A stretch of 24,670 nt of DNA from Methanomassiliicoccales archaeon PtaB.Bin134 (GCA_002067045.1 MVPZ01000201.1:1-24670); one strand, 5' to 3'. Shown: positions 1 to 7,571, numbered from the stretch's first letter. The notes: generated from the letters alone by a model not told the origin. Made by a program: numbers and translations.

Positions 1-656
1 GCGCCGTAGCACAGGGAGTTCAGGGACATGGCCTTGCCGTACTCCCCGTTCCATGCCAGGTGGAAGGCCTCCTCCACCAGCGGGCGGAAGGCGGCCATGC
101 GCTCCCTGGGCAGCCCCTGCTTGCGTATCATTCGCTCCGGGACGCCGATCACCGCCCGTCGGCACAGCGTCCAGTCCTCCCGGCGCAGCAGCTCCAGGCG
201 CGAGTTGTCGGTGAACACCACCCCGCCCAGCAGGGAGGCCGCGGCGTCGTCCAAGGCTCCGGTGACCGACACCCCCGCCTCGATGGAGGCCCGGGCGTTC
301 ATGCGCAGCACCTCGATGACGTCCATCCGCTCACCCAGGGCGTCCAGGGTGGCCAGGATGACCGCGTTGGCCGCGGCGCTGCTGCTCTTCAGCCCCCTGG
401 ACACCGGTATCTGCGAGCCGGTGCGCACGGTGGCCTTCCGCCTCACGGAGAACAGGTCCAGCACCTGGCCGACGCAAAGCTCCACCAGCGCGGACGGCTC
501 GTCCGGCAGCCCCTCCAATACGGCCTCCACGCCCTCGCCCGGCGACAGCTCCACCTCGGCCCAGGTCTGCAGGTCCACCCCCACCGCGCAGCCCTTGCCG
601 GCGGCTATGGCGTTCACCACGGTGACCGCCCCGCAGGCCTCCCCCCGGCCGATCAA
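1..656 (-). CDS. aroK: Archaeal shikimate kinase (GHMP family), partial
   Basis: ATP-dependent phosphorylation of shikimate to shikimate 3-phosphate, using the archaeal GHMP-kinase type enzyme that is unrelated to bacterial AroK. The 218 visible residues open with a family-typical GRGEACGAVTVVNA stretch (residues 3-16). The GHMP ATP-binding loop PVSRGLKSSSAAANA is at residues 84-98 and a conserved TGALDDAAAS at 132-141. The start is a TTG whose last two bases overlap the TGA of the upstream aroDE gene (TTGA), which implies translational coupling. The C-terminal part (family length is near 270-290 residues) lies beyond the left edge. It is the last visible gene of the shikimate operon. The family call is firm; the TTG start is inferred from where homology begins and from the overlap. 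Confidence 0.9.
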   Translation of the reverse strand, partial: MIGRGEACGAVTVVNAIAAGKGCAVGVDLQTWAEVELSPGEGVEAVLEGLPDEPSALVELCVGQVLDLFSVRRKATVRTGSQIPVSRGLKSSSAAANAVILATLDALGERMDVIEVLRMNARASIEAGVSVTGALDDAAASLLGGVVFTDNSRLELLRREDWTLCRRAVIGVPERMIRKQGLPRERMAAFRPLVEEAFHLAWNGEYGKAMSLNSLCYG

Positions 657-2113
657 GGCAGCGCCTCCCGGAAGGCCCTGTCCATCACTTCGTGGTCCAC
701 GGCCTTTCCGGTCCACATCTCGAAAGAGGCCAGGGCCTGGAATATCAGCATGTCCTTGCCGTTCACCGCCACCGCGTTCTTCCGCGAGGCCTCCGCCAGC
801 AGCGGGGTCACCGGGGGATTGTACACGGTGTCCATGACGAACTGCCCCTCCCGCAGCACGTGCGGGGAGACGGACATCTCCTGCGGGAAGCCCTTCATGC
901 CCATGGGGGTGCAGTTGACCACGATGTCGTACTGCTTCTCCTCGGCCACCCGGCGGCCCACCGCGCTGGAGCCCGGGAAGCGCCTGACCAGGGCCTCGGC
1001 CTTGCCCATGGTGCGGTTGGTGACGTCCACCTCCGCCCCCTGCTCGGTGAGGTAGTGGAGCACGGAGCGGGATGCCCCGCCGGCCCCCAGGACCAGGGCC
1101 TTCCTGCCCCTGGGGTCCACGCCGTGGTGCTCGAAGGTCCTGCGGACCCCGATCACGTCGGTGTTGTGCCCGATGAGCGTTCCATCCTCGTTCACCACCG
1201 TGTTCACCGCCCCGATGCGCTCGGCCACGGGGTCCAGCCGGTCCAGCATGGGGATGATGGACTCCTTGTGCGGGATGGTCACGTTGAAGCCGCGCACCCC
1301 CAGGGCGTCCGCCACGTCCAGGAAGTCGTCTAGCTCGTCCAGCATGGCCGACCATCTCAGGTAGGTCCCGCGCACGGCCGAGGCCCGGAAGGCCGCGTTG
1401 TGCAACGCCGGGGAGACGGTGTGGTCCAGCGGGTATCCCAGGATGCCGGTGACCACCGGCTCCTTGCCCAGCCACTTGGCCGTCTCCAGGTCCAGCTGCC
1501 CGGGGGCGGTCTCCTTGCCCGGGGCGGGAGATGCGAACTGCAGCACGCTGCCCATGCGGTGGGCCAGGACCCGGGTGGCCGCGCCCAGCTCGCCCATGCC
1601 GATGACCGTGTAGCGCTCCCGGGTGAGGGAGAACCAGTAGGTGGCCTCCACCAGCTGGGAGAGGTCGCGCATGGTGCGCACCAGGAAGGCCCCCTTGGCC
1701 ATGTCCGAGCGGGCCGAGCATTCCACCAGGCTCTCGATGATCCTGCTCACCGAGGGGGTCTTCTTCATGTCGTGGTAGGAGACGATGACCTTGGAGGGCT
1801 TCAGCAGGTGGCATCTGGATATCAGCGGGCTGCCCAGCTCCAGGTCCACGTCGAACCCGGCCTTGGCCGCCCGGTACAGGAACTCCCACTTCTTCTCCAT
1901 GCTGCCCTGCCAGTTCCCGCCCTGGTCCTTCTCCCTCAGGGTGGCGATGCGGCGGCCCGGCAGCTCGGTGAACGGGGTCAGGTCGTCCGGAAGCTGGGCC
2001 ATGGCGTCGAAGCGGAACTCCAGGCACTCCGCGCCCCTGGCTATCGCTTCCCTGGCCACCGCCAACGCCGAAGCCTGGTCGGCCTCCGAGATAGACGCGC
2101 ATGTCCGGGTCAT
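653..2113 (-). CDS. aroDE: Fused 3-dehydroquinate dehydratase (type I) / shikimate dehydrogenase
   Basis: A 486-residue bifunctional protein for two consecutive cytosolic shikimate-pathway steps: dehydration of 3-dehydroquinate, then NADPH reduction of 3-dehydroshikimate. Residues 1 to about 215 are a compact type I dehydratase, with E32/R34 in LEFRFD, H114 in SYHD and the likely Schiff-base lysine K140 in DMAKGAF. Residues about 218-486 are AroE: the substrate loop GYPLDHTVSPALHNA (226-240), catalytic K283 in NVTIPHK, D319 in GHNTD, the nucleotide loop GAGGAS (343-348) and NRT (366-368). The ATG overlaps the DHQ synthase stop (ATGA), and the stop overlaps the kinase start. Catalytic residues of both halves are present, so both activities are expected. 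This domain order is known from plants and some bacteria; most archaea keep the two genes separate. Confidence 0.95.
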   Translation of the reverse strand: MTRTCASISEADQASALAVAREAIARGAECLEFRFDAMAQLPDDLTPFTELPGRRIATLREKDQGGNWQGSMEKKWEFLYRAAKAGFDVDLELGSPLISRCHLLKPSKVIVSYHDMKKTPSVSRIIESLVECSARSDMAKGAFLVRTMRDLSQLVEATYWFSLTRERYTVIGMGELGAATRVLAHRMGSVLQFASPAPGKETAPGQLDLETAKWLGKEPVVTGILGYPLDHTVSPALHNAAFRASAVRGTYLRWSAMLDELDDFLDVADALGVRGFNVTIPHKESIIPMLDRLDPVAERIGAVNTVVNEDGTLIGHNTDVIGVRRTFEHHGVDPRGRKALVLGAGGASRSVLHYLTEQGAEVDVTNRTMGKAEALVRRFPGSSAVGRRVAEEKQYDIVVNCTPMGMKGFPQEMSVSPHVLREGQFVMDTVYNPPVTPLLAEASRKNAVAVNGKDMLIFQALASFEMWTGKAVDHEVMDRAFREALP

Positions 2114-3147
2114 CTTTCCACTACGCTCTCCTTCACCGCATGGCCGAAGTGCCGCCCGCCCTTCTCCAGGCGCACCAGCACCCTGTCGCCCTCCTTGATC
2201 TCCGAAACGGATATGGAACCGTCCCTGGTGCAGAGGCGGATGGTCTCCGCGTTCTGCAGGATGGTGGTGTATCGCTGGCCGTCGACCTCCGCCTCCAGCA
2301 GGAGGAGCGGCCGGACCTCCACCTTGGCCCGCCCGACCACCACCGGCCTGGTGTTGCCCGAGGAGTCCACCGCCAGAAGCTCCGTCCCGCCCTTAACCTC
2401 CGACAGGTACTTGGTGCGTCCGTCGGAGCCGAGCACGTAGGCGTGGACCGCGCCGGCGTTCACCCGGAAGGGCCTGGAGGAAACGTACTGCGAGTCCATG
2501 GCCTCGCTCTGCACCAGGAACAGGCAGGCCGACTGCGAGCCGACCAGCATGCCCTCGCCCACGCTCATCATGGAGCAGGTGTCCACGCACACCCGGTCGC
2601 CCACATTCACCGGGCGCACGGCCTTGACCTCCGCCTCGATGAGCTGGACCTCCGCGGCCTCCGAGCGCCGCAGTTCGGCGAAGGGTCCCAGCCGCGCCGG
2701 GTCCTTGACGGTGATGGCCAGGCCGTCCACCCCGCTCTCCAGGGTCTTGGCGAACAGCTTGGCCTCCTCCGGCGTGGAGCAGGAGGCGATGACCTTGGTG
2801 TCGCTGCCCTGGAACTCGGCGATGAGGTTCTCCAGGGGGATCACCTTCCAGTCGTGCGATTCCACCAGCACGAACTCCTGCCTCCCCTTGAAGCGGGAGG
2901 CCTTCTCCGCGTCCTTGTGGTCGTGGATGGTGAGCACCACGCCCACCTGCTTCCCGTCGGCGAACAGCTCCTCGCCCTTGCGGATGATGGGGAAGTACCT
3001 GCCCACCTTGGCCAGGGAGGAGTCCTCCTCGCGCAGCACTATGTCCACGTACCCCGCCTCCAGGGCGGAGGTCACCATGCGCTTCCTCTCTGCGGATGAC
3101 GTGAGGTGATCGGTCCTCACCCAGACTATCTTGCCCTTTCCGGACAT
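2110..3147 (-). CDS. 3-dehydroquinate synthase II (archaeal DHQS)
   Basis: In archaea that lack DAHP synthase and classical AroB, this enzyme oxidatively deaminates and cyclises 2-amino-3,7-dideoxy-D-threo-hept-6-ulosonate to 3-dehydroquinate with NAD+. The 345 residues match the family in length and carry its hallmark C-terminal motifs: GDRVCVDTCSMMSVGEGML (202-220), GSQSACLFLVQSE directly after, RPFRVNAGAVHAYV about 20 residues on, and a late LQNAETI. The ATG at 3147 lies four bases after the ADH synthase stop, and the 3' end overlaps aroDE by four bases (ATGA). This places it as the second gene of the operon, matching the order of the reactions. The family assignment is very firm. Confidence 0.95.
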   Translation of the reverse strand: MSGKGKIVWVRTDHLTSSAERKRMVTSALEAGYVDIVLREEDSSLAKVGRYFPIIRKGEELFADGKQVGVVLTIHDHKDAEKASRFKGRQEFVLVESHDWKVIPLENLIAEFQGSDTKVIASCSTPEEAKLFAKTLESGVDGLAITVKDPARLGPFAELRRSEAAEVQLIEAEVKAVRPVNVGDRVCVDTCSMMSVGEGMLVGSQSACLFLVQSEAMDSQYVSSRPFRVNAGAVHAYVLGSDGRTKYLSEVKGGTELLAVDSSGNTRPVVVGRAKVEVRPLLLLEAEVDGQRYTTILQNAETIRLCTRDGSISVSEIKEGDRVLVRLEKGGRHFGHAVKESVVER

Positions 3148-3151
3148 GCCA

Positions 3152-3943
3152 TCACTTCAGGAGCTGCATGGCCTCTTCCACTTCCATGTCCTCGAGCACG
3201 ATCCCGCTGACGGCCTTGGTGATGCCGATGACGTTCCGGTGCTGGAATATGTTCCTGCCGATGGAAACGCCCTTGCCGCCGGCGTCTATCGAGTCGCGCA
3301 CCATCTGCAGCAGCTTCTCGTCCGAATCCATCTTCGGCCCTCCGGCGATGACCACCGGCGCTTGGGCGCCGCGGACGACCTCGCGGAAGGTGTCGATATC
3401 CCCGGTGTAGCTGGTCTTGATGATGTCCGCTCCGAGCTCCGTCCCCACGCGGGCGCACACCTTGAGCGCGTCCGGGTCGTAGGCGTCCTTCATGTCCTTT
3501 CCCCGGGGGTAGATCATCACCAGCAGCGGCATCCCCCATTCGTTGCAGCGGCGGGAGATGTCCCCGAAGTCCTCCAGCATCTCGTTCTCGTAATCGTTGC
3601 CGATGTTCACGTGGATGGAGACGGCATCCGCCCCTATCTTCAGGGCCTCCTCCACGGTGGTGACCAGTATCTTCTGGTCGGTGCGCTTGCTGAACTTGGT
3701 GCTGGCGGAGAGGTGCACGATCAAACCGATGTCGCGCCCAAACGATCGGTGGCTGTAGGGTATTATGCCCTTGTGGAGCACGATGGCAGTGGCCCCTCCC
3801 TGGGCCACCTTGTCTATGGTCGACCGCATGTCAACTAGTCCTTCGATGGGGCCCATGGTAATGCCGTGGTCCATGGGGACGATTACCGCCCTCCCGGTGC
3901 CCCGGTCCATGATGCGCTCCATCCTCACGCTCTTGCCTAGCAC
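3152..3943 (-). CDS. 2-amino-3,7-dideoxy-D-threo-hept-6-ulosonate synthase (ADH synthase)
   Basis: A class I aldolase-like enzyme that starts the archaeal shikimate route by joining a 6-deoxy-5-ketofructose 1-phosphate-type donor with aspartate semialdehyde. The protein closely follows the Methanocaldococcus MJ0400 family: PMDHG with the catalytic Asp, an acid/base Tyr in MIYPRGK, the Schiff-base Lys in DIIKTSYTGD, and AGGPK and GRNIFQ phosphate loops. The start is a choice. GTG 3943 (263 aa) has a GGTGA Shine-Dalgarno four bases upstream and fits a TATA box at 3980-3985. A TTG at 3967 adds eight residues and would number the key residues exactly as in MJ0400 (D33, Y153, K184), but it lies upstream of the predicted transcription start. 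First gene of the operon. Confidence 0.93.
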   Translation of the reverse strand: MLGKSVRMERIMDRGTGRAVIVPMDHGITMGPIEGLVDMRSTIDKVAQGGATAIVLHKGIIPYSHRSFGRDIGLIVHLSASTKFSKRTDQKILVTTVEEALKIGADAVSIHVNIGNDYENEMLEDFGDISRRCNEWGMPLLVMIYPRGKDMKDAYDPDALKVCARVGTELGADIIKTSYTGDIDTFREVVRGAQAPVVIAGGPKMDSDEKLLQMVRDSIDAGGKGVSIGRNIFQHRNVIGITKAVSGIVLEDMEVEEAMQLLK

Positions 3944-3947
3944 TTTT

Positions 3948-3952
3948 TCACC
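3948..3952 (-). promoter_or_regulatory. Ribosome binding site deciding the ADH synthase start
   Basis: GGTGA on the minus strand, four bases before GTG 3943, complementary to the archaeal 16S rRNA tail. No comparable motif precedes the alternative TTG at 3967. This is the main reason for the shorter reading. Confidence 0.55.
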
Positions 3953-3979
3953 TTCCTGCCGTGTCAATTATTAGCACGC

Positions 3980-3985
3980 ATATAA
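3980..3985 (-). promoter_or_regulatory. TATA box of the shikimate operon
   Basis: Read on the minus strand, the sequence is TTATAT in an A+T-rich stretch. With the usual archaeal spacing of about 25 bases, transcription would start near 3957. That leaves a short leader containing AGGAAGGTGA before GTG 3943. A second A+T block (TTATATTT, about 4009-4002) could be an alternative box. Position inferred, not measured. Confidence 0.5.
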
Positions 3986-4048
3986 CGGTTGCGTTCCTGA
4001 CAAATATAATGTGCCAACTTTATGAATATATTCCGGCCACCCGGGGTT

Positions 4049-4069
4049 GGTTCCCCTATTATGGGGACC
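4049..4069. other. Small inverted repeat after the RloB gene
   Basis: GGTTCCCC and GGGGACC can pair around a TATTAT loop with one bulged T. It begins four bases beyond the RloB-family stop codon. It could be a transcript end structure, but no T-run follows on the minus strand, so a terminator role is weak. The rest of the 3944-4072 gap holds only the promoter region of the shikimate operon. Confidence 0.3.
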
Positions 4070-4072
4070 ATC

Positions 4073-4714
4073 TCATTCCAGTCCCAACACCTTGCGATCA
4101 CTTTCTCCCTTCGGCCGACCGTCTATCGCGCAGACCAATCGATGAACTCCCGTGCAGGGGTTCGCATCCCTGTCGTAAACCTCGTACCCCCTTCCGGCCC
4201 GCCCTCTTTCCAACCTCTGCGCATTGCTTATGGCCGTTGCGGTCATAGGTCTCAGACGGTGAAAATGCTCTGCGGACTTGTCATATCCAGGCATGAAAAG
4301 GCGCAGCTCCGCGAGGGCCTCCCTGCAGGTGTCCATCCTCCTGTCCATGTATGTGTAATGCAGGATGAACCACAGTTCGAAGCAGGGATTGGATATCGCA
4401 AGGTTCAATCTCTCCCCGGCCATTTGAACGGCCCTTCGCATATCCTTATCCGAACATTCGTCCACATCGAAGACGCACCATGCAGAATCTCCCGGGACCT
4501 TTCCAATATCCATCTCGTCCGCCATGGACATGGCATGACGGACGATCTGTGAAGGGGTCTTCCCCGGGGATTCGCACACCTTGATTATTATGTTCCTGTT
4601 CTCTTTCCTGAACCCTTCAAAATAGTTCGGTTCGGTGCATCTGCCCTCACATACGATCAGCGATCGGGGCTTGGGGGCCATGGTATGGGACCATCGGCCT
4701 CTGCGACGCATCAT
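4073..4714 (-). CDS. RloB-family protein (AbiLii-like), putative Toprim-type nuclease effector
   Basis: A 213-residue protein of the RloB family, which is typically encoded beside an AAA ATPase in anti-phage modules of the RloAB/AbiL type. Visible signatures are VCEGRCTEPNYFEGF (21-35), with Glu23 in the position expected of a Toprim-like acid, FDVDE (82-86) with D83 and D85, and the diagnostic SNPCFELWFILH (108-119). A C-terminal NPCT segment comes near the end. The acids suggest a metal-dependent nuclease-like fold. The ATG overlaps the stop of the upstream ATPase gene by four bases (ATGA), so the two are co-translated. Base composition is visibly less GC-rich than the flanking housekeeping genes, which fits horizontal gain. 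The defence role and nuclease activity are inferred from family and context; the family call is strong. Confidence 0.85.
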   Translation of the reverse strand: MMRRRGRWSHTMAPKPRSLIVCEGRCTEPNYFEGFRKENRNIIIKVCESPGKTPSQIVRHAMSMADEMDIGKVPGDSAWCVFDVDECSDKDMRRAVQMAGERLNLAISNPCFELWFILHYTYMDRRMDTCREALAELRLFMPGYDKSAEHFHRLRPMTATAISNAQRLERGRAGRGYEVYDRDANPCTGVHRLVCAIDGRPKGESDRKVLGLE

Positions 4715-5988
4715 TCGACTACCTTCCCCCCGCGCACGAAGGGTATCGCACCGAACCTTCCGATCTCATATGCCTTCTGCACCCTCAGGTCCTTGCGGAC
4801 CCTGAAGTCGGAAAGGGAATATAGGCGTGAACGCCCCCCTGCATCCTTATCAACGAACCAGATCTGGTCCCTCCTGAAAAGGTCAAGGGTGATGAGGTCG
4901 GTATCGTGGGTGGTGAACAGGAACTGAGCGTTCCCCCGGTTCTGTTCGGGGTCGTTCATCATCTCCACCAGGAATCTGGCTATCAGCGGATGAAGTCTCA
5001 GGTCCATCTCGTCCATCACCAGGACCCGGCCGGTCTCCATCGCCTCCAGTATCAGGGCCATGATGGCGAACGCTTTCTGGGTCCCCAGGGATTCCTCTCC
5101 ATGGAAATCCATCTCCACTTGGATGTTCCCCTCGTCCCTATCGGCGATCTGATGCACGGTCTTGATCTCCAGCCTGCGCCATTGTTCGATCTTGCCGTTA
5201 ACCATCCCGCGCATCTGTTCCTGTATCTCGGGGGGCATCCTGTCAAGCTCTTCCTGGTCCATCGGAACGACCTTGCCACGGACGTCCACGATCCCCAGGT
5301 CGGCCATGCTCAGGGCCTTGAGCAGGAAGTCCCTGAACCTGCTGTCCTGCTGCATGCGCGCCAGGGCTCTCTCCTCCACGGCCATGGAATTGATGTTCAG
5401 GATCACCATGAGGCGCTCCTGGAACCATCTGAACGCAGGGATCACGATGGACAGGTTGTCCTGGACCGCCTTGGAGAGCAGCAGCGCGTTGGGAATGGTC
5501 CTCGAGGCTATCTCCCTGAGGGACCCATCATCCTGCGGTGCCCTCAACTCCTGACCGCAGACCCTCTCGAATATTATGGCCCGGCGGTTCTTGGGATAGT
5601 GATACAGGGACTCCTCCAGGACCATCTCGGCGTTATGCCTCAGCGAGTACTCATATTCCACGCCCTCCGCGAGGAAGACCAGTCGGTAACGTGTTGAGGT
5701 CATCTCTCCCGGTCCTGCGAACTTGAACGGAAAGAATGGCAGGTGTTCTCCCAGCTGCGCCAGGTGGGATCGCAATACGATGGTCTGAACGATCCCCAGG
5801 GCCATGATGAGATTGGACTTGCCGGACGCGTTCGCTCCATATACGGACGCCGATCTCACCACGCGGTCCCTGGACCCCTCCATGCCGATCAGATGGTCCC
5901 CATGGCTTCGGTCCGAGGAGGCTATCAGGCTCAAGGTCATCGGATCCGCGAATGAACGGAAGTTCTCCACCTCGAACTCTAACAACAT
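4711..5988 (-). CDS. AAA/ABC-type ATPase partner of RloB (RloA/AbiLi-like)
   Basis: A 425-residue SMC/RecF-like ATPase of the AAA_15/AAA_21 type. The N-terminus EFEVENFRSF is the classic beta-strand opening of the family. Walker A GANASGKS is at 51-58, an ABC-like signature ESLGTQK at 299-305, Walker B VLVMDEMD at 322-329, and the switch histidine H361 in TTHDTD. The long insert between Walker A and the signature, rich in charged and hydrophobic residues, is the usual partner/sensor region. All catalytic motifs look intact. It lies first in a two-gene operon with the RloB-family gene (ATGA overlap). By analogy with AbiL and OLD-type pairs, it probably gates the effector. The ATG at 5988 has GGAGAG eight bases upstream, which settles the start. 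Confidence 0.88.
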   Translation of the reverse strand: MLLEFEVENFRSFADPMTLSLIASSDRSHGDHLIGMEGSRDRVVRSASVYGANASGKSNLIMALGIVQTIVLRSHLAQLGEHLPFFPFKFAGPGEMTSTRYRLVFLAEGVEYEYSLRHNAEMVLEESLYHYPKNRRAIIFERVCGQELRAPQDDGSLREIASRTIPNALLLSKAVQDNLSIVIPAFRWFQERLMVILNINSMAVEERALARMQQDSRFRDFLLKALSMADLGIVDVRGKVVPMDQEELDRMPPEIQEQMRGMVNGKIEQWRRLEIKTVHQIADRDEGNIQVEMDFHGEESLGTQKAFAIMALILEAMETGRVLVMDEMDLRLHPLIARFLVEMMNDPEQNRGNAQFLFTTHDTDLITLDLFRRDQIWFVDKDAGGRSRLYSLSDFRVRKDLRVQKAYEIGRFGAIPFVRGGKVVE

Positions 5989-5996
5989 AAGTTACA

Positions 5997-6002
5997 CTCT
6001 CC
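5997..6002 (-). promoter_or_regulatory. Shine-Dalgarno of the ATPase gene
   Basis: GGAGAG on the minus strand with eight bases to ATG 5988. This is good archaeal spacing and indicates a leadered transcript for the defence-type operon. Confidence 0.6.
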
Positions 6003-6014
6003 AATCTAAATTTT

Positions 6015-6027
6015 GTGAATTTTTCAC
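6015..6027. promoter_or_regulatory. Palindrome in the ATPase/RloB promoter, candidate operator
   Basis: GTGAA-TTT-TTCAC is a perfect 5-bp inverted repeat with a 3-base spacer. It sits 27 bases upstream of the ATPase start in very A+T-rich DNA. A weak box-A-like AATTATG lies immediately upstream on the minus strand (about 6033-6027). A dimeric regulator here would sit between TATA box and transcription start. No regulator gene for it is recognised nearby. Confidence 0.4.
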
Positions 6028-6158
6028 ATAATTCAAATTCAATTGCCATTATTTAACCATTGACATTGCAATTATTTCCGAAGATCTGACACATCTCGAC
6101 CAAGTCGCGTTATCTTTTCGGGGCATATCTGAACATCAATACGCGATTCTGTCAATCA

Positions 6159-6164
6159 TTATAA
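6159..6164 (+). promoter_or_regulatory. TATA box of the ACT-regulator gene
   Basis: TTATAA centred 26 bases before ATG 6188, the spacing expected when transcription starts at the start codon itself. It argues for a leaderless mRNA starting at 6188 and against an upstream GTG at 6167. The rest of 5989-6158 is A+T-rich divergent promoter DNA without a gene. Confidence 0.55.
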
Positions 6165-6187
6165 GGGTGGAACACATCTCTGCATCG

Positions 6188-6688
6188 ATGTGGAAGTCGC
6201 TGTCCAAGCATTTCGGCAAGTTCCCCTCGCAGGCCAAGGTGGCCAAGCTCCTGCTGGTCCACGGCCTCCGGGTGATGGACGGCAGGGTCTACTGCGGGGA
6301 CATCGAGATCGCCGACATGGCCATAGGGAGGGCCGCGGGGGTCGACCGCCGCATCGTGCGCTCGGCCATCGACACCATCGAGGAAAGCCCGGAGCTGATG
6401 GCGGTGTATTCCCGACTGCAGCCCACCGCCCTGCTGACGGAGGTCGCCCCGGCCATGGGCTGGACCGCCCTGGAGATCATCCCCACGGACGCGGCCACCC
6501 CGGGCATCGTGGCCGAGGTCACCGGGCTCATCGCCCGGGAGGGGATCTCCGTGCGCCAGACCGTGGTGAGCGATCCCGACCTCTCCCCGGACCCCCGGCT
6601 TTTCGTCATCACCGCCGGGGCCGTTCCCTCCGACCTCCTTCCCCAGATACGCGCCTGCAAGGGCGTCCGCTCCGTGATCATACACTGA
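6188..6688 (+). CDS. ACT-domain regulator of amino acid metabolism (COG2150-like)
   Basis: A 166-residue archaeal protein that fits the family described as amino acid metabolism regulators with a C-terminal ACT domain. The N-terminus MWKSLSKHFGKFPSQAKVA begins exactly as family members do. It is followed by a helical region with CGDIEIADMAIGRAAGVDRR, which reads as a helix-turn-helix-like segment. Residues about 90-166 form the ACT domain, with the ligand-type turn TPGIVAEVTGLIAREGISVRQ shortly after its first strand. ACT domains bind amino acids or other small effectors; the ligand here is not visible. ATG 6188 is chosen over GTG 6167 because it matches the family N-terminus and lies 26 bases from a TATA box. 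The stop is followed after four bases by the transporter gene, so the two are one unit. Confidence 0.82.
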   Translation: MWKSLSKHFGKFPSQAKVAKLLLVHGLRVMDGRVYCGDIEIADMAIGRAAGVDRRIVRSAIDTIEESPELMAVYSRLQPTALLTEVAPAMGWTALEIIPTDAATPGIVAEVTGLIAREGISVRQTVVSDPDLSPDPRLFVITAGAVPSDLLPQIRACKGVRSVIIH

Positions 6689-6692
6689 TACC

Positions 6693-7571
6693 ATGCCCGA
6701 GCACCGATTGGCGTACCCCGCGCTGTTCCTGGCCATACTCGCCGTGTCCTTCGCCTCCATATTCGTGCGCTGGAGCGATGCCGATCCCCTGGTCATCGCC
6801 GGGTACCGCATGCTCTTCGCCTCGATCATACTGGCGCCCTTCGCCCTACATGAACGCAGGGCCTCCGCGCCCCTGGACCGCCGGACCGTCGGCTCCGTGG
6901 TCATCACCGGGGTCATCCTGGCGGTGCACTTCTTCGCCTTCATCTCCTCGCTTCGCTATACGTCAGTGGCCTCCAGCACCCTGCTGGTGAACTTCCATCC
7001 CCTGATCGTGGGCGCCGCTTCCGTCCTCTTACTGAAGGAGTCTTCAAGGAGGACCGTCGCCGGGGTGGCCATCGGCTTCGTGGGGGTGGCGGTCATCGCC
7101 CTGACCGGCCTGGGCACCGGGGAATCCTTCGGGAACGCCCTGGCGCTGCTGGGAGGCGTAATGGCCGCCCTATACATCCTGGCCGGACGGATGCTCCGCA
7201 GGACCCTGGGAATATTCACCTACGCCTTCGCCGTCTACCTCACCGCGGCGGCGGTGCTCCTGGCCTCCGCGGTCATGAACGGGGTTCCGCTATGGCCGTA
7301 TCCGACCGAGGAGCTGCTGATCTTCCTGGCCCTGGCGATCGTCTGCACCATATTCGGCCACACCGTCTACAACTGGTCGCTCAAATACCTCACCGCGCCG
7401 GTGATCAGCACCTCCCTGCTGGGGGAGCCGATACTGGCCAGCTTCCTGGCCCTCCTGCTGCTGTCCGAGGTCCCAGGCTGGACGGTCGTCATGGCCGCGC
7501 CCCTGGTGCTGGTGGGGATACTGCTGGCCGCCTCGGACCGCCCGCCGGCGGAGCGCGGACCGGACGGATGA
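6693..7571 (+). CDS. DMT-superfamily transporter, EamA family
   Basis: A 292-residue integral membrane protein with about ten hydrophobic helices arranged as two EamA repeats (roughly 10-135 and 145-285). Each repeat has the family look, for example FVRWSDADPLVIAGYRM in the first and a TAPVISTSLLGEPILASFL helix in the second. Members export amino acids, metabolites or drugs across the cytoplasmic membrane; the substrate cannot be told from sequence. It starts four bases after the stop of the ACT-domain regulator. An amino-acid-linked substrate would fit that neighbour, but this is inference. It converges on the giant surface-protein gene. Confidence 0.88.
   Translation: MPEHRLAYPALFLAILAVSFASIFVRWSDADPLVIAGYRMLFASIILAPFALHERRASAPLDRRTVGSVVITGVILAVHFFAFISSLRYTSVASSTLLVNFHPLIVGAASVLLLKESSRRTVAGVAIGFVGVAVIALTGLGTGESFGNALALLGGVMAALYILAGRMLRRTLGIFTYAFAVYLTAAAVLLASAVMNGVPLWPYPTEELLIFLALAIVCTIFGHTVYNWSLKYLTAPVISTSLLGEPILASFLALLLLSEVPGWTVVMAAPLVLVGILLAASDRPPAERGPDG

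Noticed and set aside
28..1333. Long plus-strand open frames over the shikimate kinase and aroDE region
   Set aside because: They are antisense shadows of GC-rich minus-strand genes with clear catalytic motifs; their translations are low-complexity and match no family.
6167..6187. GTG start for the ACT-domain regulator
   Set aside because: It lies upstream of the transcription start predicted from TTATAA at 6159-6164, and family members start at the MWK segment.
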